Below, piece by piece: positions 12,346 through 24,305 of a stretch of DNA of 64,000 nt. The stretch comes from Apoderus coryli. Lineage: Eukaryota; Arthropoda; Insecta; Coleoptera; Attelabidae. The stretch covers positions 18,734,860-18,798,859 of the forward strand of contig OU452199.1 of the NCBI GenBank assembly GCA_911728435.2, in the 5' to 3' direction. The number at the start of each line of letters is the position of its first letter. Within the stretch, counting starts at the first letter, position 1. The notes below the pieces were generated by a model that saw only the letters and a program-made list of their open reading frames with translations, had not been told where the DNA came from and did no database searches. The position numbers and the translations under genes are program-made.

Positions 12346-15300
12346 TTCCCTTACGAATATACTTAGTTACATCTGATCTTACTTCAGACCAATATTAATC
12401 TTTGGCTCTGGTATCGAGATATTGAATGGAATGATGCTGAAGATATGTAGAAATTCAAGGGCAAATTCAAGCAGCTGTATTATTACGTCTTAAAATTTAT
12501 TAGAATACAACAGTTTCATCAAAAGTGAAGAAACAACACACTTTCAGCCAGATTACAGAGTAAACTGACACCTATCCTCCATATATTCATACAGTCACAC
12601 AGCTAGAACAACATTAACGCTGGCTGCTGACAGTATTCACAACTGTGATTCCACTACCCAACCAAGTTTCATTTTCGATTCATAAGATTTCACAATAATA
12701 TAAATGTTACATATTTTTTGTCAGCAATAATTGTGGTTATACAAATTTGTTTGTTTGGTATACAATAAAACTTCTTTGTAAAAATGTTTAGAATTTTGAT
12801 TTAATTATTATAGTATAGTATGTATTAATTTTGAATTTTTGAAAATGGTACTTTTTAAAGATTGTGCTTTGTATACGTGTTGTTTCGCTCGGTATATTTT
12901 TGTCAAATGCATACAGAATGGAAACAATATAAAATATTTTATGTGTTCAATTCGTTTAACCAATTATTGTTCCATATTGTTCCAACCACTTAAAACACAA
13001 AAAGTCCATTATTTTCGTATAATAATATCGAATTTCAATAAAATCATTAAACAAAGCATAAACGATAATATATATTTTATTTTTATTGAAACACTTTGCC
13101 TTAGCGTTATATTTTTCGATATTACATTGTATTTATTTAATGACTTCATTTCCTAAATATTATTAATATTGGAAGGAAATCCATAATTACATTATAGATA
13201 CCGTTGAAATTTATTATACATTCTCGGAAAGCATTTATTTAGTTTAATATAATCAATTTTGTTTGTTTCTCTCTACAAAGTGCTCAGAGAAGGTGGTGGC
13301 TATTATATAATATAATACCCTACACAATATAAATGTTCTGGTCGCAAATATCCAACGGGTAATTGTGGCGTTAGTGGCTATCAAGCAGTAAAATCCTACT
13401 GTTTTCTTTTCCGTCTTAAATTTGATTTGAGTATTTCTGTGTTAAAAATATCCATATACTCATAATGCATTATTGATTCTGATTGTTTGGCGAAATGCAG
13501 TGTGTTCCAAAAACAAAGCCTTAGATTTTCCTAATATTAACTCTATAAAAAATTAACAAATATTTTTTAATAGTCGTTTTTAGAGTATAAGGACTTGCTA
13601 TGCTAGCTTTTATTCCATCAAGCGAAGTTTCGCCATATACTTACAGGTCCCTTCAGGCTACAAGATAGTATTATATAAATAAACTGTTGCATGCATTATA
13701 ATAATGCACATCAGAATAAGGTTAATGCTCTAGACTGTAACAGTAACATAAAACAGGGTAAAAAAATGTATGTAATAGAGCAAACAAAAAATAAAAACAT
13801 GCGTGTTTTATTGAAAATGGTTTTTGGAAATTAAAATACTCTGACAAAGAATTCTACACTTTCTGAGAGGTATGATAATCTCTTTTTCCCTGGTGAAGTT
13901 TAAGCACTGTTTTTTAATGTATTGTAGGTATAGTCCGTATTTTCATTTGTTTGCTACTAGAAATAGAAATAAAAAAAGTTTCTGTATATAAAACTAGCTG
14001 AAGCCCATAGCGAACCTATGGCGAAACTTCGCTTGAAAGAATAAAATTTAGCATTTCTTAAGTCCCTAAGAACCAATACCACTATTCATTTTTTTAACCG
14101 ATGAAAATCCAAGGCCTTATGTTTTTGGAATACGCTGTATTTCGCCAATCAACCAGAATTAATATATAACATATATGCAGAGCTCACCCATAAAAAATAA
14201 AAAATCAAAGTTTAAATTAAAAAATAGAGGGAAAAACGTACTTATATCAATACTATAAATTTAAAAATAAATCAACCTTTGTTCTCCTAGAATTTTCCTT
14301 TAGACGACAATATTAATGAAGATTAAAAAAAAACAAAATTCGTAATTTAAAATAAATGTTACATGAAAAAAATACCTGAATAAAAAAATAAATATAATAA
14401 TGAAAATTATAGTAACAATGATATATTATTGATATTCCCAGAAACTTCAAAAGTTAGTAACAGACCACGACACTCAATTACGTAAGAAAAAACTCCGAGA
14501 CAAATTTTGTCGTATTTGAAACGTGTCAGTAAGTACATTTTCTATGTATTTATTTAGGCGTGATAATATTGCGACTTATTATTTGGCTATTTGGTCAGTA
14601 ATTGTGGTTAAAATAAAATATTATAGAAACTAGCTATCTTTTTGTTAATCATCCTCTGTCTTTAGATCATATATACGTGACCGGGATTAAATAATATGTT
14701 CAGTTGCTCTGAAGAAGCTGAGAGGCTGATGATCAGCGAAAGGTTCGCAAGTGTAAATTTGACCCAGGAACTATCCAGAAGCATTGTTTTATAATTCTTG
14801 ATGCCTGTGGAAGTTTTCTGCCTAAAATTATAAAAATAATCTTTTCAGGTTAGAAAGAAAAGTCACGGCTTCAATGAAATAATAACTGCGTGGCTTTCAT
14901 GAAAAATAATTGATAAAAGACTGTGTATAAGTAAAACCCATCTGCTCCCGTCGTGAGAATAATGACTGATTTATTCTCTCATTGCATATTATGTCATAAC
15001 TATTACTGATACTGCTCTAATTACGAAACATGGTGAATATTTGTTGAATATTTGTTATATCAACAGTGTATGAATTCTGGCTTCTCGTAAATAAAATGCA
15101 ATTCCGATTCTACAACCGGATCTTGAAACAAAGAATCTAATTGACCTAACAGTCTGGAACAATCTAAAACACCACTGATTAGCTATTAAGAAACCCGAAA
15201 GACGCAAAAGTTCTTCAACACTCTAAAGTTCTAATATGAAATTGGGATAACAACTAAACATGATTTATACCCGAATTTACACCATCCAGGTCGTCTATTG

Positions 15301-15685
15301 GAAACACTAATTCACGTCGTCTATTGGAAACAGCACTAGTAATTTTATTGTTGGCGATATATTTTTGTCTTTTGGATATTGTATATTGCTTAGCAAAATA
15401 TTAAAAGTAGGGCCATAAGGCTCCGTTTCCATATCCCAACCAAATTAATGCAACACAACAGTATGCAAGACTTTTTTTAAAATGTATGGAGAATTCCTGA
15501 TAACTATGTGCCCATTTTCAGATATCTGATATATATCTCTATAATATTATAATAAATGAAATAGCACAAATAGCAATGTTCAGAAATGCAAGCATGTAGC
15601 AATTTTTATTCACCCGAAACAAAAACATTGAAAAATATTATTTGTTATAAAAATAGTTCATTTCATTCATTGGGTACATTGCCAG
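12346..15685. other. AT-rich region upstream of the receptor exons
   Basis: About 3.3 kb without a recognised protein, apart from short open frames such as 12839-13156 (105 residues, no family pattern). This is where ectodomain exons of the receptor would be sought; none could be recognised by eye. A string CTGAAGAAGCTG ... CAGCGAAAGGTTCGC at 14711-14752 resembles sequence seen at the ends of Penelope-like elements. Confidence 0.4.
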
Positions 15686-15887
15686 ATAATTATTTATGTT
15701 CTAGGTATGATAATTTCGCTACCGTTCCTGCTGATCATATTTCTAGTGTATGCAGCTTTGCCCAAAAGAAATCTCCATCAAAACGCTCTGATGTTTTATG
15801 TTATCTCACTGTTTTTGGCATATGTCCTATTTGTATCAGTTCAGTTGCAGCAGGAGAATTTGGATATAGTGGCGTGTAAAACAATAG
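15686..15887 (+). CDS. Methuselah-like GPCR, exon with TM1-TM2 (first exon found)
   Basis: First recognisable exon of a Methuselah-like class B (secretin-superfamily) receptor, a plasma-membrane peptide-hormone or stress-signalling type receptor. It encodes the helix-1 segment GMIISLPFLLIIFLVYAALP, the intracellular turn KRNLHQNALMFYV and helix 2 (ISLFLAYVLFVSVQLQ). The family normally reads ELRNLHGKSLMCYV here, so the match is clear although one residue is missing. The exon ends in phase 1 before the donor GTAAGA at 15888. The start is uncertain: an acceptor ending CCAG at 15685 keeps the family-like Y-x-x-G-M lead-in to helix 1, while an acceptor ending CTAG at 15704 would start at 15705. 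The frame is open back to a stop at 15629. No ectodomain exon was recognised upstream, so the gene is partial as read here, or it is a paralogue lacking that domain. Confidence 0.85.
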
Positions 15888-16326
15888 GTAAGAATATTGT
15901 TATCATAATTAGGATTAGGCCAAACAAATACAATTTTATAAAAGCTGCTGGCATCTTTGGTTACAACAGGAATATTGAATCAACGCATTAACATGCTCCA
16001 CTTTGAATGACCCTGTAAAATCAGACCCTCATATAATCAATCAAATTAATTTTTATTATATGTTGTTCAATTTATATCTATCTGAACTTTATAGTAACGT
16101 TTTGAATATCCGTTACACCAATCACAAAATATGTTTTTATTATTATATTGTTATTTATTTTTAATTCTCTCTAAAAACTATGAATACTCCTAAACCGTAA
16201 TTCAATTATTGAAACTGTCCGCTTCCCTATAGAACGTCTGCAGAAATGCTTAATGGAACCAACTATCTTCTTTTTCATGTTTTCTTACAGAGATTAACCA
16301 ACTTAAATGATTGTGTTGTTTTTTAG

Positions 16327-16405
16327 GTCTAACTTCACTTTTTTTCTTTATAACATCATTTTTTTGGATGAACGTTATCTGCATTGACATATCTACCACG
16401 TTTAG
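16327..16405 (+). CDS. Methuselah-like GPCR, exon with TM3
   Basis: The 79-nt exon encodes the end of the extracellular turn and helix 3: LTSLFFFITSFFWMNVICID followed by ISTTF. The F-W-M-N-V-I-C-I-D-I string matches the family signature FFWLNVMCFDIW. The acceptor is TTTTTTAG and the donor is GTGAGT. It accepts phase 1 and leaves in phase 2, so it joins its neighbours in frame. The intron after it is only 54 nt (16406-16459), close to the lower limit for insects. Confidence 0.85.
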
Positions 16406-16459
16406 GTGAGTTAAACTATAAATATGTTTCCATGTGGGAAAATATAATATTATTTTTAG

Positions 16460-16641
16460 TGGCAGCAAAAGATCATTGTATATGCAAAAGATAGTCGAAA
16501 ATAGAAGATTTTTGTATTACTGCGGTTACGCTTTGGGTGTTCCGGTACTTATTATAACAATTGTCGCCATAATTAATGAACATACGGATCCCGATTCAAT
16601 ATATCATCCCGGTGTAACAGAAAACAAATGTTTTCTAGGAA
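16460..16641 (+). CDS. Methuselah-like GPCR, exon with TM4 and second extracellular loop
   Basis: This 182-nt exon begins after TATTTTTAG and completes the codon S of FSGSKRSLYMQKIVENRRF, the intracellular loop 2 of the family. Helix 4 follows (LYYCGYALGVPVLIITIVAI), with the family's Y-x-x-G-V-P core. The loop segment DSIYHPGVTENKCFLG supplies the loop-2 cysteine that in the family forms a disulphide with the top of helix 3. The exon ends in phase 1 at the donor GTAAGT. The next intron is 6.4 kb and holds the Penelope-like fragment, the minisatellite element, the degenerate 20.8-22.1 kb repeats and an RTE-like fragment. Confidence 0.87.
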
Positions 16642-16839
16642 GTAAGTTTTTTAAGTTATTATGTTTAATCTTTCAATAATTAAACCTATCAATATCATAT
16701 ACCATATTAAAACAATGATGACTAATTTACAACATTTAAAAATTGTTTTCAATGTACACATAAGTGAGATGTTGTGAGTTAATAAAATTTGTCATCCTCA
16801 ATTTAAAAAAGAATAAAAAAATAATAATATTCTAATCCA

Positions 16840-17400
16840 AAAATCAGATCCACCAAAAAAAAAACATGAATCAAATGAAAATGACCCAAAAAATTAAATA
16901 ATTTCTCCTATTTGTTTTCCAAACATAAATTATGTAAACCCGAAAATTCGAAAAACGCTAAAAGATTTTCCAAACATAAAAATTCTCAATACATTTTCAA
17001 AAACAATAAACAACCTTTATACGAAAACAAAAGATAAAGATCCTATCATAAAAAAATCAAAGGTAGTATATAATAAAACCATGTTCAAATTGCGAAAAGA
17101 TACATATACATAGGACAAACCTTAAGAGTCTTAAAAAGAGTATTACAAAAAAGATATTCCTCTAACCAAAAAAAAACCTCTGCATTAGCTGAACACCGCA
17201 TTATAAAAAATAATTTTCCAGATTTAAATAATGTAAAAATTGTTCCGTTGGCGCAGAATCAAAACAAAAGACTCTTTATAGTTTGTAAATTGTATGAAAT
17301 ATCAGCCATAATCCTTTTGAATCATCTGTATAACTTATTTTTAAATTTTTCACGACGTCGGCGTCGTAATAAAATTCAAATATTATAAATATCCAAATCA
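16840..17400 (+). pseudogene. Penelope-like element fragment with GIY-YIG endonuclease
   Basis: In the third intron of the receptor. The first frame gives NPKIRKTLKDF, TINNLYTKTKDKDPI and KSKVVYNK, then a cysteine pair PCSNCEK. After a frameshift near 17100 it continues IYIGQTLRVLKRVL, SALAEHRIIKNNFPDL and QNKRLFIVCKLYEI. The order Y-I-G-Q-T, a downstream R, A-E-H-R and the E of YEI is that of the GIY-YIG nuclease domain carried at the C-terminus of Penelope-like retroelements. The reverse transcriptase part was not recognised. The fragment matters because Penelope-like elements are known to carry hammerhead ribozymes, and a hammerhead family is present in this window. Confidence 0.7.
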
Positions 17401-18482
17401 AAACAAAATTAGATAAACACATATCAGTGTCATCAAAAAGTTACATTAAGTTTTAATTAAACCCAATTGTAACTCCATATTTTATCTTTATTTTTAATTA
17501 CTTTTTAATAGATTTTTTATATTAAAATTTACAAACTATAATGAAAACTTGAATGACATATCGAGGTAACTTTACATTTAAAAATATTCTTATACTTCAA
17601 AATTATAAATTTCCCATATTGTATTGCCTGATAAGATATATAAATATATTATCGAAAGGTTGCCATAGTGAGAAAAAGTTTTATTTCAACCATCAAAGAT
17701 TGGACATCCCTATATAAATTTTATGTATAAACATAAATAATATAACGTAAATAAAATTACTTGGAATGTGCAGTCTATATATAGATATAATATGCCAAGC
17801 TTTCGGAAATTTCTATTTGTTTCGTTTTTCAGGGCTGTGGAAAAGTGCATTAACAATCACAAACTGATAAACAATATTGAAAAATTAATCGACCATAAAA
17901 CATTATTAATTAAAACGTTCCTCTTTGGTGTTACATATTTTATAAATGGAATTTTTTGTATAGGTTGTCAGATTACATCGATCTTTCTTCGTATTTATTT
18001 TCATTAGTTAAAACCAGATTTTTTTACATGTGGTTGATCTCAGTGTTGGAATATCCAACTAAGTGTATTTATCAGTCAACATTTAAATTTTAATGCGGAC
18101 CAACGAAGACATTTGCGTGCATTCAATTTTTGGTAGAGCTGTAAAATTAATATTATTACTACACATTTGGTTTTAGTTAGTACTTAGTTTTCCTTTTATA
18201 TGGCAATGGCTAGATATACATTGTGGGATGAGAGGGAAGAGAATTCAAATGCCACTTTTGTAAACAGCCAACCCCTCTAAATCAATAAGGGTTAATTTTG
18301 AAAGTGCAGATATTTTTTTATGTATATTGTAAGGATAATAACAGTAAATTCAAATAAAACCCGATAATAATGCAAATAGTTGAATTTAATCCGCTCCGTA
18401 CAACAGCTTTTTTCTATATTCGACTATTCTCTAACAATATAATCATTTAACTAACTAAAAGTTCACTTCCCTTTCGGCATCC
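17401..18482. other. Intron DNA without a recognised gene
   Basis: Contains the phrase GCCAAGCTTTCGGAAAT ... TTCAGGGCTG (17796-17837), which recurs at 54870-54901 and is probably a repeat fragment. No coding region supported. Confidence 0.4.
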
Positions 18483-19723
18483 AAATTAAAACTTGTACAT
18501 TCAGCCTTTTTTTAAAATATCAGTCGTTGACATGTTTAGATAGTTAACATAAACAAAAACCAAACAGAAAGCAATCTTGATCATATGATATAATGATCTC
18601 GTTTTCGCTTCACAAAAGTGTTGTGTTGTTTAATGACAATGACAGATAATATGACGTTGAAGACTTACGAGAAGGCTTCAAATGTAAGAGAACTGTTGTA
18701 GCCGCAGACCATGTCAATAGGTTGATTAGCATACTACACGAAGAGGATTAGTGGCAAACGTTGCCCATAAGCAAACGTTGCTTGTGATTTATTTTTTGAC
18801 ATAACGTTGCCTAGAAGCGAACGTCCCTTCCGATTTATTTTTTGGCATAATGTTGCCTATAAGCAAACGTTGCTTATGATTTATGTTTGGCATAACGTTG
18901 CCTAGAAGCGAACGTCCGTTGTGATTTATTTTTTGGCATAATGTTGCTTATAAGCAAACGTTGCGTATAATTTATGTTTGGCATAACGTTGCCTAGAAGT
19001 GAACGTCGTTTGTGATTTATTTTTTGCCATAATGTTGCCTATAAGCAAACGTTACTTATGATTTCTGTTTGGCATAACGTTGCCTATAAGCAAACGTTGC
19101 TTGTGATTTTTTTTGGCATAACGTTGCCTAGAAGCGAACGTCGCTTGTGATTTATTTTTTTGGCATAATGTTGCCTATAAGAAAACGTTGCTTATGATTT
19201 ATGTTTGGCATAACGTTGCCTAGAAGCGAACGTCGCTTTTGATTTTTTTTTGGCAAACGTTTCCCATAAGCGAACGTTGGTTGTAATTTTGTTTTTTTTA
19301 ACCATAGAAGTGAACATTATTTTTTATTTATTTTTTGGCAAACGCTGACTATAAGTGGACGTCGCTTATAATATTTAAGATACTTTGATTTTATTATATT
19401 GTTTTAACGAATAAGCCTATTTTTATAAGATTGAAGTTATGTCCAAGTTTTAGTGTCATATCAGGTCTGAGGACAGACCAATGGTCAGGATGGCCGAATG
19501 TTATAATATTTTAGTATATAAGGGCTTTGTACTATTCGATGACCTGCAACTTGTTTATTTTAACACACTTCTTATTATACTTAGTGTGTTATTGGTTATA
19601 TTTCAATCATTATATCATAACGCGCAAGATTGCTTTCTGCTTGGTTATTGTTTATGTTAACTATCTAAACATGTCAACGACTGATATTTAAAAAAAAAAG
19701 GCTGAATGCACACGTTTTAATTT
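18483..19723. mobile_element. Non-autonomous element with about 115-bp inverted ends
   Basis: The left end (18483-18598) starts AAATTAAAACTTGTACATTC and the right end (19607-19723) is its near-exact reverse complement. They share AGTCGTTGACATGTTTAGAT and further sequence inward to ATGATATAATGAT. The interior contains the minisatellite described separately and no transposase. A clear target duplication was not found, so the superfamily is open. Confidence 0.7.
18752..19371. repeat. Minisatellite, 14 alternating 45/46-bp units
   Basis: Fourteen units alternate for the most part between type A (GCCTAGAAGCGAACGTC) and type B (GCCTATAAGCAAACGTTGC), each followed by a TTGTGATTTATTTTTTGGCA-like spacer, giving a 91-bp higher-order period. 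Every type-B unit contains the hairpin AAGCAA-ACG-TTGCTT or a variant of it. The array lies wholly inside the 18483-19723 inverted-end element. Unit 8 breaks the alternation (two type-B units in a row). Confidence 0.85.
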
Positions 19724-20810
19724 CGCAAGATTGTTAAAATCTCTATCAACTAATAGATCATATTTAAAGTATTTCTCCGGAACAATGATGGCATTTACAT
19801 GGGCTGAAACCCCTTGTATAGTAACAGTTATCTGACAAAGGGATTACTATTTATAACAGTGCCCATGAAACTACACAACGTCATATTCTTTGAATCAATA
19901 CAATGCAATTCGAATTTGTTAACTAGGGACTCTTTTATGATCGTATTTGAACTGCCAGAGTCTATTAAACAATTAATTAATATGTTAGTTATTCGGAAAA
20001 GAAGCTGTCACTACTTATGTTCCCAACCTCCACGGTGATAGAAAATCCTGAATGATGATTACTATATTTGAATATGAATTACTGAGAGCTCAAAAGATTT
20101 TAATATATGATATTAGTATCTTTTCGTTTGTTCATGGCTTTCTTATAGAGGTTCGTTTTGACCATTTAATTTCTAGAAATAACCTTTTTCACAAACTTCT
20201 TTCTGTGAATACCACTTTAACTTCCTCGTAATTGGCTCAATGTCCAGTATCTAAGTGATAATAGCTTGTGTAGTGTACAATCACTGTTGCGCGATGTAAT
20301 CCTGTCTTTTAGGACCCTCGATGTTTATCCTACATATATTTATACGCGGGGTGAGCAGAGGATGGCATATACAACTAACAATGACTATTACATAAAGGAC
20401 TCATTACCATAGCATCTATAACAAAACAATAAATAATTACCTCCCGATTTTGTTGTCATCAGTGTAGAATCTGTGTACATCTGAAGCAACATCCCACTCC
20501 AATTAGTTATTTTATTGAGAGCATAAAAAAAGGAACTTCTATTTCCAACAATATCCAAATTCCAATTATTACAATTTTAGAATGGAATTTAATATTCAAT
20601 ACATATTTTGAATTTAATAACCAGTATTATAAATACATTTTTGGAACTTCCATGTATGCGAAAATATATCTGCTGTTGCCGCACAAATAGTAATATATGA
20701 CTCGTTGGCTGGAGACTACCTACTAGTTTCATTAAATGTTTTTTTTTTTAATTTCTCCGGAAATACATACTTGTTTTTGGTCATTTTATACATAAATAAG
20801 TAGTTTTAAA
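19724..20810. other. Intron DNA without a recognised gene
   Basis: Short open frames only; no family match on either strand. Confidence 0.4.
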
Positions 20811-22115
20811 AAAATTTATGTTTGTCTGTATCCACGAAAACATAAAAACCACTTAACAGATTTTAACCAAATTTGGTACAAAAATACTATTGGACATGGC
20901 AAGGAGCTGATTAGATTTTGAGAAACATTCAGTGTAGGAAAAGGGTTTAAAAGAGGGTTCAAAAAATTAATAGTTTTTAAACTTATCCGAAATACTGCAT
21001 GATTTTTTACGCATTTATTTGAGTATAACCTAAAATATTGATCATAATAATCAGACCACATTGGCGTTCGAAAATAGAAAAATATTTAAAAAAACGTATT
21101 TCTTAAACGTATTTCTCAAACGTAGTGTGATACAACATAAGCTAAAAAAAAATACCAGATAAATTTGCTCATTATATATATCTTTGATATAAGATAACCT
21201 ACAAAATGCAGTAAAAAAATTTTATTTACATAGGCGTTCGTAAATAGTAGAAAAGGGGGTAAAATAAAAAAAAATATTTAAAACGTAAAAAATTTTATAT
21301 TTAATCTTCTGAAGTAATCCATTTATTTATTTATATTTAACTAACTGAATTGGTGTTAAAAATCGACGACAAAAATTAATGTACCATAGGCGTCCGTGAA
21401 AATTCTATAAAAGGGTCAGAAAAAATTTGTATCCGCGATAACTCATAAACCACTTAACGGATTTAAATCACATTTGGTACGAAAATACTACCTACAGGAT
21501 ATTTATGGTGGTGATTAACATTGAGCGTAGGCAAAAGGTTTAAAAGAGGGTTCAAAAATTAAAAAAATCAATGTTCTTAAATTTATCCGAAATATTGAAT
21601 AACTTTTGTGCGTTTAATTCAATATAACCTGAAATATTTAAACTAAACAATTACCACATTCACATTCGAAAAAAGTGTAAAATGGGGTAAGAAGTTTAGA
21701 AAAAAACGTAAATCTGAATCATAGCAGAAATATTGACTAGCGGTTTATAGTTTTGATAGAATATAACCTATAAATGTGTTATAAATAAGTTGTTTTCATA
21801 GGCGTAAATAGTGTAAAAGGGGTCAAAATAAAAAAATATATAGTTCCTTAACTTATTTGCAACACGAAATAATTTTTTATAGTTGCGATATAATATAACC
21901 TAAAAAATGTTACATAAATGAACTGGTTCACACAGGCGTTAGAAAATAGTGTAAAAAAGGGTCAAAACCGAAAAAAAAAAAAATCCCAAATAGAACAGAA
22001 ACCTTGGCTAATTATATATAGCTTTGATATAAAATAACCTACAACATGCAGCATAACAATTTTGTTTACATAGGCGCTCACAAATAGTAGAAAAGGGGGC
22101 AACATAAATTTTATA
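20811..22115. repeat. Degenerate nested tandem repeat
   Basis: Two blocks about 600 bp apart (20820 and 21425) share GTATCC(A/G)CGA, ACCACTTAAC(A/G)GATTT and AAATTTGGTAC-like strings. Inside them a shorter unit recurs at least seven times, recognisable by CATAGGCGTTCGTAAATAG followed by a run like AAAAGGGG and by TATAACCTA. The reading ACCACTTAACGGATTT is seen in insect repeats of uncertain class. Non-coding. Confidence 0.55.
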
Positions 22116-22189
22116 ATAAAATTAAAAAAATAACGACATTTTCATTATTGTTTTGTTTTATGTTTTGCTTTTGCTTGTAATTAATAACT

Positions 22190-22770
22190 ACAGGAAAAGT
22201 CACGGGAGCAAAATCGTCCTCTATACATGAGTTTTATAGACCTTGTCAAGGCGTTCGACTCTGTTAACCGTGAGTCTTTGTGGAGGATATTATTGAAGCT
22301 CAACGGATGTCCCCAGAAATTCATCCGGAAACTTCAACTCCTTAAGGACAATATCAAAGCAGCAGTTCTCAACAGCAATGGACTGGGAGAACCCTTTCCA
22401 ATAACAACTGGCGTAAAGCAGGTTTCGGTCATTGCACCCGTTTTGTTGTCGATGTTTGTGGGAACGGTCACTCAACTTGTAAAGGATGGAAATAGAGATC
22501 GTCGATGGCGGCGGACTCTTCAACCTTCGTAGACTGCAAGCTGGGCGAAGATCGTATCTACATTGAGCTTCAATACCCAGATGACAAGGTTATCCTAGCT
22601 GTTGCAGAAGAGGTTCTTCTATATACTAAATGGATTTAACAGCGCATACAGAAGTACTGGGCTTGAACTAAATGTAAAGAAAACACAGATTATTTACCAG
22701 CCTGCACCAAACACTGTGGCTGTCCCACTAGATATTCGAGTTAACGGAGACAGAATTCATGTAAAAACTT
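22190..22770 (+). pseudogene. RTE-like non-LTR fragment (second copy)
   Basis: 22227-22532 reads FIDLVKAFDSVNRESLWRIL, CPQKFIRKLQLLKDNIKAAV and TTGVKQVSVIAPVLLSMF, an RT core in which the usual VPQGS box is KQVSV. After frame breaks, 22602-22787 gives ELNVKKTQIIYQPAPNTVAV. The blocks match those at 794-2334 almost residue for residue, so both come from one family. It is truncated at both ends and broken. Confidence 0.75.
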
Positions 22771-23054
22771 TATTTAATTTCAAATGAGGAAAAGTTCCAC
22801 TTTCAACCCTAAAATGAAAGCCAATTTTCAAAGGAGGTGTTAGAAAAAACATTTTTTCTTTATGTCCATATAATTTAATATAGACGCATATCTGCGTTAT
22901 ATTATTTATTTCCTGTTGAACGACCCTTTTGTAATAATAAACCTGTATATGTTACTTTATAGAAACCTGTTTGTTATTTTCGATACCTTTTAGCAGCAAC
23001 TTTTCTTTGCATAATATATTTTTATATATCTAATACTATGTTATTTTTTCACAG

Positions 23055-23223
23055 ATGGCCTTCCATTGTTGTTATATTTCTATGGATTAGCCACCATTAT
23101 CATTTGTGTCAATATATTTCTCTTTTCACGAACAGCATACAGAATAAAAAGAATTCAAAGCGAGACTCGTATCCTGGAGAGAACTGACAGCAAAAGACAT
23201 AATTATGAAAAAAATAAACAAAA
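23055..23223 (+). CDS. Methuselah-like GPCR, exon with TM5 and third intracellular loop
   Basis: The acceptor TTTTTTCACAG precedes a 169-nt exon that continues the frame as N-G-L-P. It encodes helix 5, with the hallmark LLLYFYGLATIIICVNIFLF, and then a basic intracellular loop 3 (SRTAYRIKRIQ ... KRHNYEKNKQ). YFYG at the start of helix 5 is typical of Methuselah-like receptors. The donor is GTAAGA in phase 2. The downstream intron is 13.3 kb and almost entirely transposon-derived, yet the exon carries no stop or frameshift. Confidence 0.86.
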
Positions 23224-23261
23224 GTAAGAATGAAATAGTCTATATATATACAAATACAGGG

Positions 23262-23525
23262 TTATTGTTGCTGGATTGTACATTAGAAGTTCTGGGAAAA
23301 ATATCCCTACCATTGTTTTGAAAATGTAAATGATTATTCAGGTCAACCTAGTCATATCAGTCTGTAATATTGTCATATTTGTACGACTTCCGGCAATACC
23401 AAGTTTCTTACCTAAAATGGATTTTATTATATTTTTGGATTTCCCAATCATTTTGAAGACTTACTTTCCTATATCTATCCTCAACTATTTTTGGATAAAT
23501 AATTTATTTTTGGCCAAGAACAGGT
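23262..23525 (+). repeat. MITE-like repeat, family E, copy 1
   Basis: Starts TACAGGGTTATTGTTGCTGG and contains GTACGACTTCCGGCAATACC and GGATAAATAATTTATTTTTG. The same order of blocks is found reversed at 28190-28443. It lies just downstream of the fourth receptor exon. Confidence 0.5.
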
Positions 23526-23529
23526 CTCC

Positions 23530-24305
23530 GGAAGATAGTCAATTTTCGATCAATTTGGATTATTTCTTTATATTTTACTTAGGAAGCCATCAATTGTCAT
23601 TGAACGTGATGAAAAATTGTGACTAATATTTTGCCAATTAGTACATAACTAGTAAAATGTCTGTTCTTCCTTAATGCAAATAATTTTCAAAAGGTAAAAT
23701 TTAAGAAAAATTACTCCAATGAAGTTTTAATGAACCTGTTTATTATTATAAATGGGCAATGTGGGAAAATTAAAGAAAGAACATGCACGAAGCGTAAATG
23801 TGTCTCCTAATTTACAACCAACGTTAAAGTACCTAAAAACATTATTTTGTCTTCATCTTTAGCTATAGCCTTCCCTAAATATAACTTTTTGCTCTAAGTT
23901 TTGCCCTTATTGCAGGAAATTATTTTGTATTCGTGAGAAGTGTTCCTCATGTTCATTGGTTGTAAATCAGGATACATTTCATTATAGTTGCTGAGAGTTC
24001 ATTCTATAATTTTGTCACATTTCCAATAAATAACCTCACTAAAACTTCGTTCGAGGAATTATTTTCTTTCATTTTAATTATTTTCAGAACACTTTCGTTA
24101 GTAAACAACAAACGTGTTATCCGTTATGAAGTAAATATCAGATGTTAATGTTTTGTGACGTTTCATGGATCTCTAATTAAAACATAACAAAGCAATCCAA
24201 TGTTTCTAAAAACATGTTTTTATTTCAGAAATCCTAAAGTTTAGGTGTAGAAATATGACATATCATTTGAGAGCGAAGTTGATTATCTTTCAGAATGTTA
24301 GATAA
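23530..24305. other. Intron DNA without a recognised gene
   Basis: No coding signal or clear repeat structure seen. Confidence 0.35.

Noticed and set aside
12839..13156. 105-residue open frame as a possible gene or receptor ectodomain exon
   Set aside because: No cysteine pattern or other family feature, very AT-rich composition, no convincing splice sites.
15586..15879. 97-residue open frame overlapping the first receptor exon
   Set aside because: It is in another frame from the helix-1/helix-2 sequence and shows no domain; a shadow frame.
17768..18007. 79-residue hydrophobic open frame inside the third receptor intron as an extra exon
   Set aside because: Exons on either side join in phase without it, and its start overlaps a repeat block shared with 54870.
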